Source: Setophaga petechia
Taxonomy: Eukaryota; Chordata; Aves; Passeriformes; Parulidae
Direction: 5' to 3'
Assembly (NCBI GenBank): GCA_024362935.1
Contig: JANCRA010000010.1
Location: forward strand, 4,704,501 to 4,768,500
Length of the DNA: 64,000 nucleotides
Numbering within the stretch: position 1 is the stretch's first letter; the number at the start of each line of letters is the position of its first letter. A model generated the notes under the pieces. That model saw only the letters and a program-made list of their open reading frames with translations. It searched no databases and was not told the DNA's origin. Position numbers and translations under genes: made by a program. Shown here piece by piece: positions 53,831 through 64,000 of this stretch.

Positions 53831-54900
53831 GGATCACTGTCAGAATTCAGCATTCACCCCTCATGCTGCACTAAATTGGTTCTGACCTTCCTTCCACCCA
53901 GATCCTCCCATGTGGATGGGCAGGAGAGGAGGAGGAGGAGGAGGAGCAGAGACACACTGGGCACTGCCTGACCCTGCCCTGCTGCCCTGATGTGATGGTG
54001 GCATGGGCAAGAGTGGCACTGTGACAGCATTAACACCCTGCAGATGGCAAATATCTGACAGAGATAATGCCTTAAAATGAAATTATTCCTTTCAGACTTT
54101 CTTTCCCCTCCTTTAGAGTCTGATATTTGGGAAGATTAACTAAACTGGATGGTTGTGCCAGGTGCTTTCCCAGGGCAGTGCTGTGGTAATCACTGAAACA
54201 CCTCCAGAACAAGCACAGCTACAACTGCAAAATTAAATAAATCCCAGTGGATTTTTTTAATATCACATTTAGTCACTAAATGTGCTTAAAATCAAGAGAG
54301 AGTCTGGATGCCAAACTCTCCCTGCAAGTAAACACAGACTGGCACTTTGGCTTTTCTGGAATATCCAGAATAAGAGCTCCAGGCTCTGTTCAGTGTCCAA
54401 AGCTCTCTTTTGAGGGTTTCATGGAAACTCTAAAACAGGAAAAATACCCACAGGTTTCTAAAAGAGCTAAAAAGGTCCTTCACAGATATTGCTGGATACC
54501 CACGTGTACTCCCCAACCATCAGTGCTCAAGGATTGGGAAGAAAGAGTTCAGCTTTTAGAAGATAATTCATGGGTAACAGGTTGAGAGAGATGTATCAGA
54601 AATTCTTAAAAGTGTAAGACCTAATTTCTGGAAATCCACTGAATTCCATACTTGCCTTGTTGCTCAAGGCAGCAGACAGACAATCCCCTGTGGTCACATT
54701 AGCAAGAATCCCTCAGCCACAGCATTATTCTGAAATATTTACCTCTTCCAGCAGATCCAGTGTGAATCACACACAACAGAATGAATCCTTCCTGGCTGAG
54801 CCACATTTGCTCTACCCAGCCAAGCTCCTTCTCCTGAAATTCCTGCTGGTGTTGAATATTGTTCCATTCATTACCCATTTCTACACACCTCCAATTCAAA
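53831..54900. other. Intronic sequence, nothing recognised
   Basis: Single-copy apart from a short GAGGAGGAG run at about 53930. Confidence 0.6.
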
Positions 54901-55260
54901 ACTGAAATTTCCTCTGCAGAATTTTTGTAGCACTCACATTCTCTGATAAAATCCCTTCACCGTGGATTTTTCTCCTGGGAAGCTGAGAAGCCTCAGAGGA
55001 AAGGGAAACAATTCTGATCTCATTTGTTTCTCCTGTGTTGTGCTCATGTGGAATGTGTTTGGAGATTGTTCAAATTTAAAAGTGAAATTTCCTCTGCAGA
55101 ATTTTTGTAGCACTCACATTCTCTGATAAAATCCCTTGGCCCAGGATTTTTCTCCTGGGAAGCTGAGAAGCCTCAGAGAAAAGGAAAACAATTCTGATCT
55201 CATTTGCTTCTCCTGTGTTGTGCTCATGTGCAATGTGTTTGGAGATTGTTCACCCACAGG
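54901..55260. repeat. 180-bp tandem duplication across an LTR boundary
   Basis: CTGAAATTTCCTCTGCAGAA (flank) plus the first about 155 bp of the LTR occur twice in tandem, at 54901-55080 and 55081-55260. Since flank and LTR were copied together, the duplication happened after insertion. Confidence 0.88.
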
Positions 55261-55515
55261 TGATTGTTGCAGTGGATTCTGCTGGGAGTTGTTTTCACTC
55301 TTTGGCCAATCAGGGCCAAGCTGTGTCAGGACTGGAGAGAGTCAGGAATTTTCATTATTATCTTTTTAGCATTCTGTAAGTATCCTTTCTGTATTCTTTA
55401 TTATAGTTTAGTATGGTATTATTTAATATAATATAATATCATAAAGTAATAAATGAGCCTTCTGAGACCATGGAGTCAGATTCATCATTCCTGCCTTCAC
55501 TGGACATTTCCCAGC
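54926..55515 (+). mobile_element. LTR related to family B, with a duplicated 5' part
   Basis: TGTAGCACTCACATTCTCTG starts at 54926 and again at 55106. Later parts (TTTGGCCAATCAGGGCCAAG, AGTATAGTTTAGTATGG-type AT-rich region, AATAAATGAGCCTTCTGAGA, CCATGGAGTCAGATTCATCA) resemble family B. The 3' end is approximate and no target duplication was recognised. Confidence 0.7.
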
Positions 55516-55624
55516 AAATACAATAAATTTTCTCTGAAATTTCTAGTACAGCCTGCAAAACATGACAAGAATGACACATTTCTTGTGTCAGCCCCTGGCT
55601 CATTAAGGTCAGCACAGGCTGACT

Positions 55625-55745
55625 GTATAAATAATAATATAATGTATAATATAATGTATTATACATTATACACATATAATCTATATACATGTATATAATA
55701 TAATGTATTATACATGTATATATGTATAATAATAATATATAAAGA
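55625..55745. repeat. AT-rich low-complexity tract
   Basis: TATAATGTATTATACAT-type repeats with several self-complementary words. Confidence 0.9.
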
Positions 55746-57569
55746 TGTTATTTTTTCATTTTTACATGTGTGTATCTCTCACACTGAACATCCCATTCCT
55801 GACCTATTTTCCTTACCCCTCTTTCACTGAAGTCATGGCAACTTCTCCTTAACCAACCCCAAGGGTTTAATCCTGTTAAATCCCTTTTTGTGCTGCTCCA
55901 CTCACCTCTGCTCTACATTCTCTTTGCTCAATGTATCCAATGACTCCTTCAGGTTTTTTTTTTTTGTAATTTTCCCTCTTCTCCCCTCTGAAGAAGCCAT
56001 CCAGCAACAAAAATCTCCCTTTTTATTCACCTTGAGTGGTGGAAATTAGCTCAGCACACAGCACCAGCTGTGAACTGAAAGCACCCAGAAGAAATCAAGT
56101 CAAGCTGATGCCTCTCAGAATTTGTGTGGAGCCTTTTGGAAAACCTGTACAGTTGTACTCAGCTTTTCACTATTAATTAAATGTTCATCAAATGAGAACT
56201 ACTGAGCACAAAATATTGAGAGCTACTGCATGATCTTGTAAAACAGACCTTCACTGTGAGTTTTTGGCTACAAATTCATGTAACAAATGAATGGTGATAA
56301 GCTCTTATCTCTTCCTCACAGAACAGGCCAAAGGAAAACCATTCCTGACTGGCAAAAAAATTTTAAAAATTGAAAAAATTCCTCTATCAACATATTTCTT
56401 ATCTCACTGGCCTTAAACTCTAGTCAGAAAAAAACCCCTAAGATGTGAAAAAGAGCAGGGGCACGAGGAATAAAAAATAACTTGGAGCCCAAAGGTAAAA
56501 AAATAAAGCTGCAAATGGTCAGGAATTATTTTGGGAGGTCTCAATGGTTTGTCCACATTTGCAACTCCTGGATCTTCATGAAATATCACTGCTGTAGCAC
56601 TCACAAATTACAGATTGTTAATTAAATCCAGATTCATTGTACTGGATCAATTTTTCCTGTATGAACTTAAACCCATGGACATCAGCTATGGAATAATTAA
56701 AGAGCTGCTGAAGGGATTTGGGGGAATTTCAGTGATTTCCTTTGCCCTCAGAGGACAGCAGAGCCCACAGTGATGTTTCAAGGCCTGCACTGATTGGTGT
56801 CCTGGAGCCTTTCCAGGAATTCCAGGGCAATATTTCATGAGTTTCCTCAGGAATTCTGCTGCCATGTAAGAATATAGTGCAAAACAGTGAAATAATTTAA
56901 AAAATCATGATTGTTTTTTGTTTCTTCCAGCCTGAGCTCATTATAATTTTTGCACAGTGAAAACACCTCTCCTTTCAGCATTTAATTTGATTTAAAATCC
57001 CAAGCAACCACCCTTTCTGTTAACATCCTGAATCTACAAAGCCATATTTGGGAAATACTCTTAAAAAGTGTCTAAACATTTGATTTTTCTCATGATGATA
57101 TTTTTTCAAGAGCCAAAAGTAGACAGAGGCTTGATGAATTGCATGGAAATCTGTGCTTTACATGGTATCCATGCTGAGATAGCCAAAAAGCAGAGGAATG
57201 TGACTCCTGTTAAATGATGTTTTCAGTCACCTGTGCATCTCTAAAATCCCTCTCAGCAGAGCCCTTCCCTTCCCAGTTCCAAGGCAGGGAATAAATGTAC
57301 TGGACACGTTCCTGAACAGCTGGAAATAAAAGTCTCTTCTTTAATAACATTTCTAGAGCTTTAACAATTGTGCAATTAAGGGAGTTTTTAAGTAGCTCAC
57401 ATATGACCTTTGCTACAAAAATTTAATTTCTGGTTTTGACACCACTGCAAGTCAAAACTTGGCTGTGTATTAACACAGGAACCAACCAAATGCTACAAAT
57501 TCCCAGAAAGTCAGGAGAATTTGCAAACTTGAAGGTCATTTTTTCATCATCCACAGCAAAAGTGTTATG
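55746..57569. other. Intronic sequence, nothing recognised
   Basis: Single-copy. No exon seen on either strand. Confidence 0.65.
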
Positions 57570-57990
57570 TACAACAGGAAGTGTAAAAATCAAAAACCAT
57601 GGGAGTCCATCCACCTGGTTTATGATCCAGCCCCCAATACAGGAAAAACTGTTGGACAGGAAATGTAAAAATCAAAAACCATGGAAGTTTATCCATCTGG
57701 CTTAGGGTCCAGCACTTAATACAGAAAAAACTGTTGGACAGGTAACATAAAAATCAAAAACCATGGAAGTTCATCCCCCTGGCTTAGGGTCCAGTCCTCA
57801 ATTCAGGAAAAAAATTGGCAGCATTTGGACAGTAAATCTAAAAATCAAAAACTATGGAAGTTCATCACCTGACTTATGGTACAGCCCCCAATACAGGCAA
57901 AACTGTTGGACAGGAAATGTGAAAATCAAAAATCCATGGAAGTTCATCTACCTGGCTTAGGATCCAGCCCTAAATTCAGGAAAAATTGGC
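57570..57990. repeat. About 85-bp tandem array, 5 units
   Basis: TGTAAAAATCAAAAACCATG, GAAGTTCATCYACCTGGCTT and CAGCCCCCAATACAGGAAAA repeat with substitutions. Followed at about 58003 by CATCC repeats. Confidence 0.92.
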
Positions 57991-58148
57991 AGCATTTTGA
58001 TACCCATCCCATCCCATCCCATTTGCTTTTTTTCAGCTGAAGTCAGGCAAAGTCAATGATCATGAGGCAAACCCAGATGGAGAGCTCATGAGGCTCTGAA
58101 GGAAAAGGGATTTTCACACAGCCCCTCATGAGCTGGGCAGCAAGGGGA

Positions 58149-59672
58149 GGGTCTGGCACTGTTTAGTGTCCTACAGGACACCCACAAAGGGTCTGGCACT
58201 GTTTAATGCCCTACAGGACACCCACACAGGGGCTGGCACTGTTTGATGTCCTAAAAGACACCCACACAGGGGCTGGTTCTGTTTGATATCCTACAGGACA
58301 CCCACACAGGGGCTGGTCCTGTTTGGTGTCCTACAGGACACCCACACAGGGGCTGGTTCTGTGTAATATCCTACAGGACACCCACACAGGGGCTGGTTCT
58401 GTTTGATATCCTACAGGACACCCACACAGGGGCTGGTTCTGTTTGATATCCTACAGGACACCCACACAGGGGCTGGTCCTGTTTGATATCCTACAGGACA
58501 CCCACAAAGGGGCTGGTTCTGTGTAATATCCTACAGGACACCCACACAGGGGCTGGTTCTGTTTAGTGCCCTACAGGACACCCACACAGGGGCTGGTCCT
58601 GTTTGATATCCTACAGGACACCCACACAGGGGCTGGTTCTGTTTAGTGCCCTACAGGACACCCACACAGGGGCTGTTCTGTTTGATATCCTATAGGACAC
58701 CCACAAAGGGGCTGGCACTGTTTAATGCCCTACAGGACACCCACACAGGGGCTGGTTCTGTGCAGTGCCCTACAGGACACCCACACAGGGGCTGGTTCTG
58801 TGCAGTGCCCTACAGGACACCCACAAAGGGGCTGGCACTGTTTGATATCCTACAGGACACCCACAAAGGGGCTGGTTCACTTTAATATCCTACAGGACAC
58901 CCACACAGGGGCTGGTTCTGTTTGGTATCCTACAGGACACCCACAAAGGGGCTGTTCTGTTTGATGTCCCACAAGACACCCACAAAGGGGCTGGTTCTGT
59001 GTAATATCCTACAGGACACCCACACAGGGGCTGGTTCTGTGTAATATCCTACAGGACACCCACACAGGGGCTGGTTCTGTTTGATATCCTATAGGACACC
59101 CACACAGGGACTGGCACTGTTTAATGCCCTACAGGACACCCACACAGGGGCTGGTTCTGTGCAGTGCCCTACAGGACACCCACAAAGGGGCTGGCTCTGT
59201 TTGATATCCTACAGGACACCCACACAGGGGCTGGTTCTGGTTTAGTGTCCTACAGGACACCCACACAGGGGCTGGTTCTGTTTGATGTCCCACAAGACAC
59301 CCACACAGGGGCTGGTTCTGTGTAATATCCTACAGGACACCCACACAGGGGCTGGTTCTGGTTTAGTGTCCTACAGGACACCCACACAGGGGCTGGTTCT
59401 GTGCAGTGCCCTACAGGACACCCACACAGGGGCTGGCACTGTTTGATATCCTATAGGACACCCACACAGGGGCTGGTTCTGGTTTAGTGTCCTACAGGAC
59501 ACCCACACAGGGGCTGGCACTGTTTAGTGTCCTACAGGACACCCACACAGGGGCTGGTTCTGGTCAATATCCTACAGGACACCCACACAGGGGCTGGTTC
59601 TGGTTTAGTGTCCTACAGGACACCCACAAAGGGGCTGGTTCTGGTTAATGTCCCACAAGACACCCACACAGG
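58149..59672. repeat. 40-bp minisatellite, about 38 units
   Basis: Units CTGGTTCTGTTTGATATCCT plus ACAGGACACCCACACAGGGG. Each contains an inverted pair around the middle (TCCT AC AGGA). Variation is mostly in the TTGATATCC / TTAGTGTCC / GCAGTGCCC block. Confidence 0.96.
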
Positions 59673-60329
59673 GGCTGGTTTGGGTGCTCCTGGATCCCCT
59701 GGGCACTGAGCAGGCTCAGCTCACCCCTGACTTCTCAGTCTGCTGAGGATTAACCACAATGTGACTCCTGCACTCCTCTGTAGCCTGAATGAAACAGGAA
59801 AAAACCTCTTTTTTGACTTTGCAAGGAAAGGGTTTGTGCCTTTTCCTTTTTTGCTGAGAACAGCCCCCTTTTTCTTTTAGCCCAGACAAAACCAACGTTT
59901 CTTCTCAGTAGGCTTTACTTGGAAAGGCTGGGGATGTGTCACCCCCTCCAGAGAGTGACAGACCTCCTTGAACACAGCACCAAGTTGTTGCTACACAGCC
60001 AATAAAAACCCATTGAGGTGGAATCAGCCACAAAACCGTGGCTCCTCTTTCTGTCCAGCTCCTTCCCAGGCTCTGGAAAGCTCCAATTGCTGCCCCTGGG
60101 GACAGACTGGAGCAGCAGCCAAAAGGGCACAGGGGCAAGGCTGCAGCCCCCACACCTGCCAGGCAATTTCCTCTCCTAGGAAAGCAGAAAAAGGATGGAG
60201 CAGAGCATCACCCCTCTGTTTGTAAATACACCCTCACCCACAGCCACGGGGATTTTTCATATCCTGCTTTAATTTAGCAGTAATTAGCAGCTACCAGTAT
60301 TAACTGTTCAAATTTTGGCTGCCTGTGGA

Positions 60330-60660
60330 CAGTTTTTTACTGAGACATGGTCGATGGGAAAAAACTGACGTGAGAAAATCCATCTGAGAAAGCAACAGCT
60401 GCCTAATTCAAGGACATGGTTTCTTTAAACAAGAGGTTGATTAATAAATTATGTGATAACAGGAGGTAAAAAAAAAGCCACAAACATCTTGAGAAAGGTG
60501 TGGCTGACTCTTTATAGCTGACCAATAGTGAGCTTTAGTTTTGCAATATGTATGAGCCTTATTACTGTGATTATAAAAGTGTGCATGTTAATCAATAAAT
60601 CTGAGACTTGTCAGTCATCAGAGGGTGAGCAGGTCTCCCATCTACCTTGTCAGCTGCCAA
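60330..60660 (+). mobile_element. Possible LTR
   Basis: TATAAAAGTGTGCATG at about 60573 and AATAAATCTGAG at about 60594 lie at LTR-like spacing, followed by a short C/T-rich tail. No second copy and no ends were identified. Confidence 0.25.
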
Positions 60661-63274
60661 AAATTCACTTTCCTTGAAAGTATGATTATTACTTTTTCTT
60701 AGAAAATGCTTAAACCAACTGTACAATTGGGATGAGGGAAAGGCCATAGATGGGAGAAAACAGGTCAAGTCTCTGAATGCTGGCACGAGAATGAAGGGAA
60801 AAGTGGAAATTCAAGCTCTTGTCTGTGTTCAGGAATACAGCAGCAGTGGGTTTGAAGAATAAAAAGTGAATTTTTATCAGTTCAGCTGCTCCCCTGTACA
60901 CACAGAATTTGGAACTTCTCAAGGCTGCAGCTTGTAAGGCCTTCTGGAGTAAGAAATCCTTTAATCCCCTAATTTTGATCAGTTGTCAGTGGTGTCTGCT
61001 CACTCAAATGAAGCTTTAAAACACTGACAGAAATAGATATTTCTAAGCAGGAAAAAAAGAAAAGAGTGTCCAAACTGCCAAGTTTTGCTGCACCTCCAGC
61101 AGGATCAGCCCATTTCCACTGTGTAGCTACAGAGAAGTTGTTATCAATTACACTCTCACAAAAATATTTAAAGTTTTGAAGTTTAATGAGATTCTTTGGA
61201 GTGTACCAGGAAGAAAACAGCACCTAGGACCTGCTGCAGGGTTTTTGTCTGAATCCTTTTTTGGGTGGTTTGTTTTGACAAAGAAAGTTTAATTTTTGTC
61301 TTGCATGGATTCTTTCACCCTCTGTGTGAGGCAGTTATCAAGGCAGGGAGAGAAGATGAATTCTCAGAAGTCAGAATATTCCTGCTAAAGGAGCAGCATC
61401 CTGAGGATGGGAAATGGAAAAGCCTCAAGGCACTGCCAGGCATCCTCTGCCCCCTCTGCAGTCCCTGCCTGACTCCAGCCACAGCTTTAGGGCTTGCCAA
61501 CGCTGCAGAAGCAGCAAAAGCCACAAATATTTCAGCAGAGAGGCTGGAGTTTGGGTCAGCAATCCTCACACCAGCTGAGGATTTACTTCTAGTCATGAGG
61601 AAATAAGGGCTGAGCCTTACAGTCCAGCAGTACCAGGTAAAAGGGAAAAAATTCCTTTCCAAAGCCTGAAATAAAGATGGTTTGGGGCTGGTGTATCCAT
61701 TTACACACCTAAACCCAAATCCAACTTGTCCAACTTGCTGCCAACCCCTGCTGGCACTTAGAGAATGTAAATCCTGTGTGAAACAACAGCCTGAGCCTGG
61801 CCAGCATGAGGAGCTCTGAGACTGGGAGCCCTGGGCTGGAGAGCAGCACAGAGCACTGCAAAGCCACTGGGACACTGCTGAGTCTCCTCTTGCTAGGCTG
61901 GGTTTAGTTAAACCCATGTGAAGAGAGTGTGAGTGTGTCCAAAGCTGTGGGACACGGCTGTGGAAGGGCAGCTGCAGCACCAGCCTGGCACTTTACACTG
62001 CAGGGCTGAGCTTCACATGGGAACAAACAAACCCACAAAAAGCAACCAGGATCACTGGGCACAACAGTTACCACTCTAACCCACAGATTAAATCAGACAA
62101 AAAAAAAAAAAATCCAAAAATACCACAAAAATATCCCACAAAACCCCATTTTCTCCCCCCACAGCCAACTCTTCACACAATAAATTTGCTTTATGTGGCC
62201 ACAGCTCAGAGGAGTTTCAATGGCAGCCTTGGCATTGCAGGGAGCAAAGTGGGAAGGGTCTAAAAAACCTGGAGCCTCCCCTTTCCCTACTCCAGCAAAT
62301 CTCCTTTTTACTATTTGTTTCAACAGGCTTGCAATGAGTTTATGGCTCCTGGCAGCAGAATTTACAAAATCATAAAGCAGCATCACGAGAATACCACCTC
62401 AAGCTGAGGGAAATAACATTGCTGATAACATTTATCTCCACACAAAGTACCTCTTCTAGGGATATTAACTGCTCTGTGATCTGCCCTTTATACAGAAAGA
62501 CCCTGCTCTGCTTTTATATTCAATATTTAAGACATAATTTAATTAAAACCTTAATTCCAATTAGTTACTTCATAGCAAAATCAATCCTGATTTTTAATAA
62601 AGCTCATTCTTTCACTTTAAAACGAATTTTTCATGTTTGGTTTGTTTTTTGTTTTTTGGAGTTTTTTTTTCATTTTGAAGCCATACAACATCATAACCAC
62701 TTAAATTTCAAACAAGGCAAACACCTTCCTTAGCAGGAGGAGAGGACATTTATTTCCTGTGTGCAAAACTATGCAACTCCAGTTTTGCTTGGACAGAGAA
62801 AGTAGAAAAGTTTAATATCTTAAGTTATTTTGGCCAGCAAACTGTTGGTGTTACAAAAAGTTTGTCTGTGACACAATAAAGAAAGACATTCCAAATAAAT
62901 AACAGATTATTTATCTCTTTGGGGTTTTTTTGGGGTTGTTTTTTTTTTTGGTGTTTGTGATTTTGAAAGGTTTGCAAGGTGTATTTTCAACTTTTTATTG
63001 ACAAGACCATAAAACCAGCTAGAGGAAAGGGTAAATCTGAGTCTCCCTTCTAGTTTCATAATTTATTCCTGATTTAGCCAATACCAGGTAGGGAAATATG
63101 CCCTGAAATTGAAAGATTTAAAATCCACTGCAACCTGATTGCAAGCTGAGCTACAGAATCTGGTTTAGCTTCATTTTCAGAGATTTCTGAGACGAGACAT
63201 CCTTAAAATGGATTTGTGTGTGCTTGAAAATAACACTGACCCAGGAATTCAGGCACTGACACAAAACCCACTAA
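60661..63274. other. Intronic sequence, nothing recognised
   Basis: The longest frame, 221 codons on minus at 61315-61980, has no recognisable protein and no paired splice signals that I could identify. 63403-64000 and 59673-60329 likewise. Confidence 0.55.
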
Positions 63275-63402
63275 ACCACAGAAATATGAGAGTTTAAAAC
63301 CTCAGAAATATGAGTGTAAAGCCACAGAAATATGAGAATATGGGAGTGTAAAACCATAGGAAGATGAGAGTGTAAAACCACAGAAATATGAAAGTGCAAA
63401 AC
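63275..63402. repeat. 24-30-bp degenerate tandem repeat, about 5 units
   Basis: ACAGAAATATGAGAGTGTAAAACC-type units with indels. Confidence 0.85.
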
Positions 63403-64000
63403 TTACTCTCTGCTCTCCAAACAATTGTACAAAACATTTCCTACTTCTCTGGATAACCAGAGTTACCATCAGTGTCAGAGTTGGGAATATTGTTAAAAAA
63501 AATCATCTAAATGCAGAGGGTAAATTGGCTAATACTTGAGAAGATATATTGTTCATTTATTCCACTGATGTTAAGTTTTAACTCTCCTTATCTCAAAGAA
63601 CCATGTGAGATTTTTGCTAAAATAAAATAAAGTTGTAGCATTAAGTGATGCCACCTGAGAAACTCTTGTTTATTCTGAGATATTATCTGGGGGTAGTTAT
63701 ATTTTGATTTAAGATGTTAGGTGTTCAGATTATTGAAAATTTTAACAGAAAATAAATTTTCAGTTTTACCCAGAGAGTTCATATGTCTGTCATGTTATTC
63801 AGGTTTATTTAGCTTGGGTGGGAGGTATTTTATTTTTAAATAAAACAGTATTATTTGCTGAAATAACTGATGAAGTCTAGGTTTACTGATGTAGCAAGAA
63901 AAAAAGATTCAGGCAGACAATAGCATATCTTAAATGGAAGGAAATTATATCAATGTAGAGTTTTCCCTTCAAGGAATTTTAATTCCTGGTTCTTTAAAGT

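Noticed and set aside
53030..53853. Frames of 99-151 codons on both strands rich in Pro, Trp and Cys
   Set aside because: They coincide with the CR1 3' region, whose GC-rich tail often gives such frames.
61315..61980. 221-codon minus-strand frame
   Set aside because: No recognisable domain, no paired splice sites noted, and an internal low-complexity Ser-rich composition typical of chance frames. Not excluded with certainty.

Overview
This window is vertebrate nuclear DNA, almost certainly from a bird and most likely a songbird. It carries several CR1-type LINE fragments with the avian 3' tail, solo LTRs of passerine type with 6-bp target duplications, and two spliced coding exons. There are no operons, phage, CRISPR arrays or other prokaryotic systems. 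Nearly all open reading frames here are chance products of repeats whose unit length is a multiple of three.

The only gene I can support is one minus-strand gene of the SLC6 neurotransmitter transporter family. The upstream exon lies at 40559-40691 (133 bp, end of extracellular loop 2 plus TM4). The downstream exon lies at 8577-8711 (135 bp, TM5 plus the start of extracellular loop 3). Both have consensus splice sites, compatible phase and a match to the GABA transporter GAT3 (SLC6A11). They are separated by a 31.8-kb intron. The next downstream exon is not seen in 1-8576, and the preceding one is not seen in 40692-64000, so the whole window is the interior of one gene.

Layout. 1-8576: downstream intron with two 21-bp minisatellites, a CR1 copy split by an LTR-like element, hairpins and an LTR-like fragment. 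8577-8711: TM5 exon, closely flanked on both sides by retroelement sequence. 8712-40558: the central intron, holding three copies of one LTR family (8872, 16011, 35810), two copies of a second (21240, 29019), and many tandem arrays. 40559-40691: TM4 exon. 40711-44590: a 3.9-kb minisatellite reaching to 18 bp from that exon's acceptor AG. 44591-64000: AT-rich intron with further arrays (15-bp, 55-bp, about 370-bp, about 83-bp, 40-bp) and nested CR1/LTR insertions.

The notable content is repeat architecture. More than a quarter of the window is local tandem repeats of unrelated sequence, and five arrays share a period near 360-390 bp. Other points of interest are an LTR whose 3' end was replaced by about 90 bp copied from a neighbouring array, arrays that repeat CACGTG motifs or splice/poly(A)-like signals in the gene's sense direction, and LTR insertions dated relative to arrays by their target duplications.
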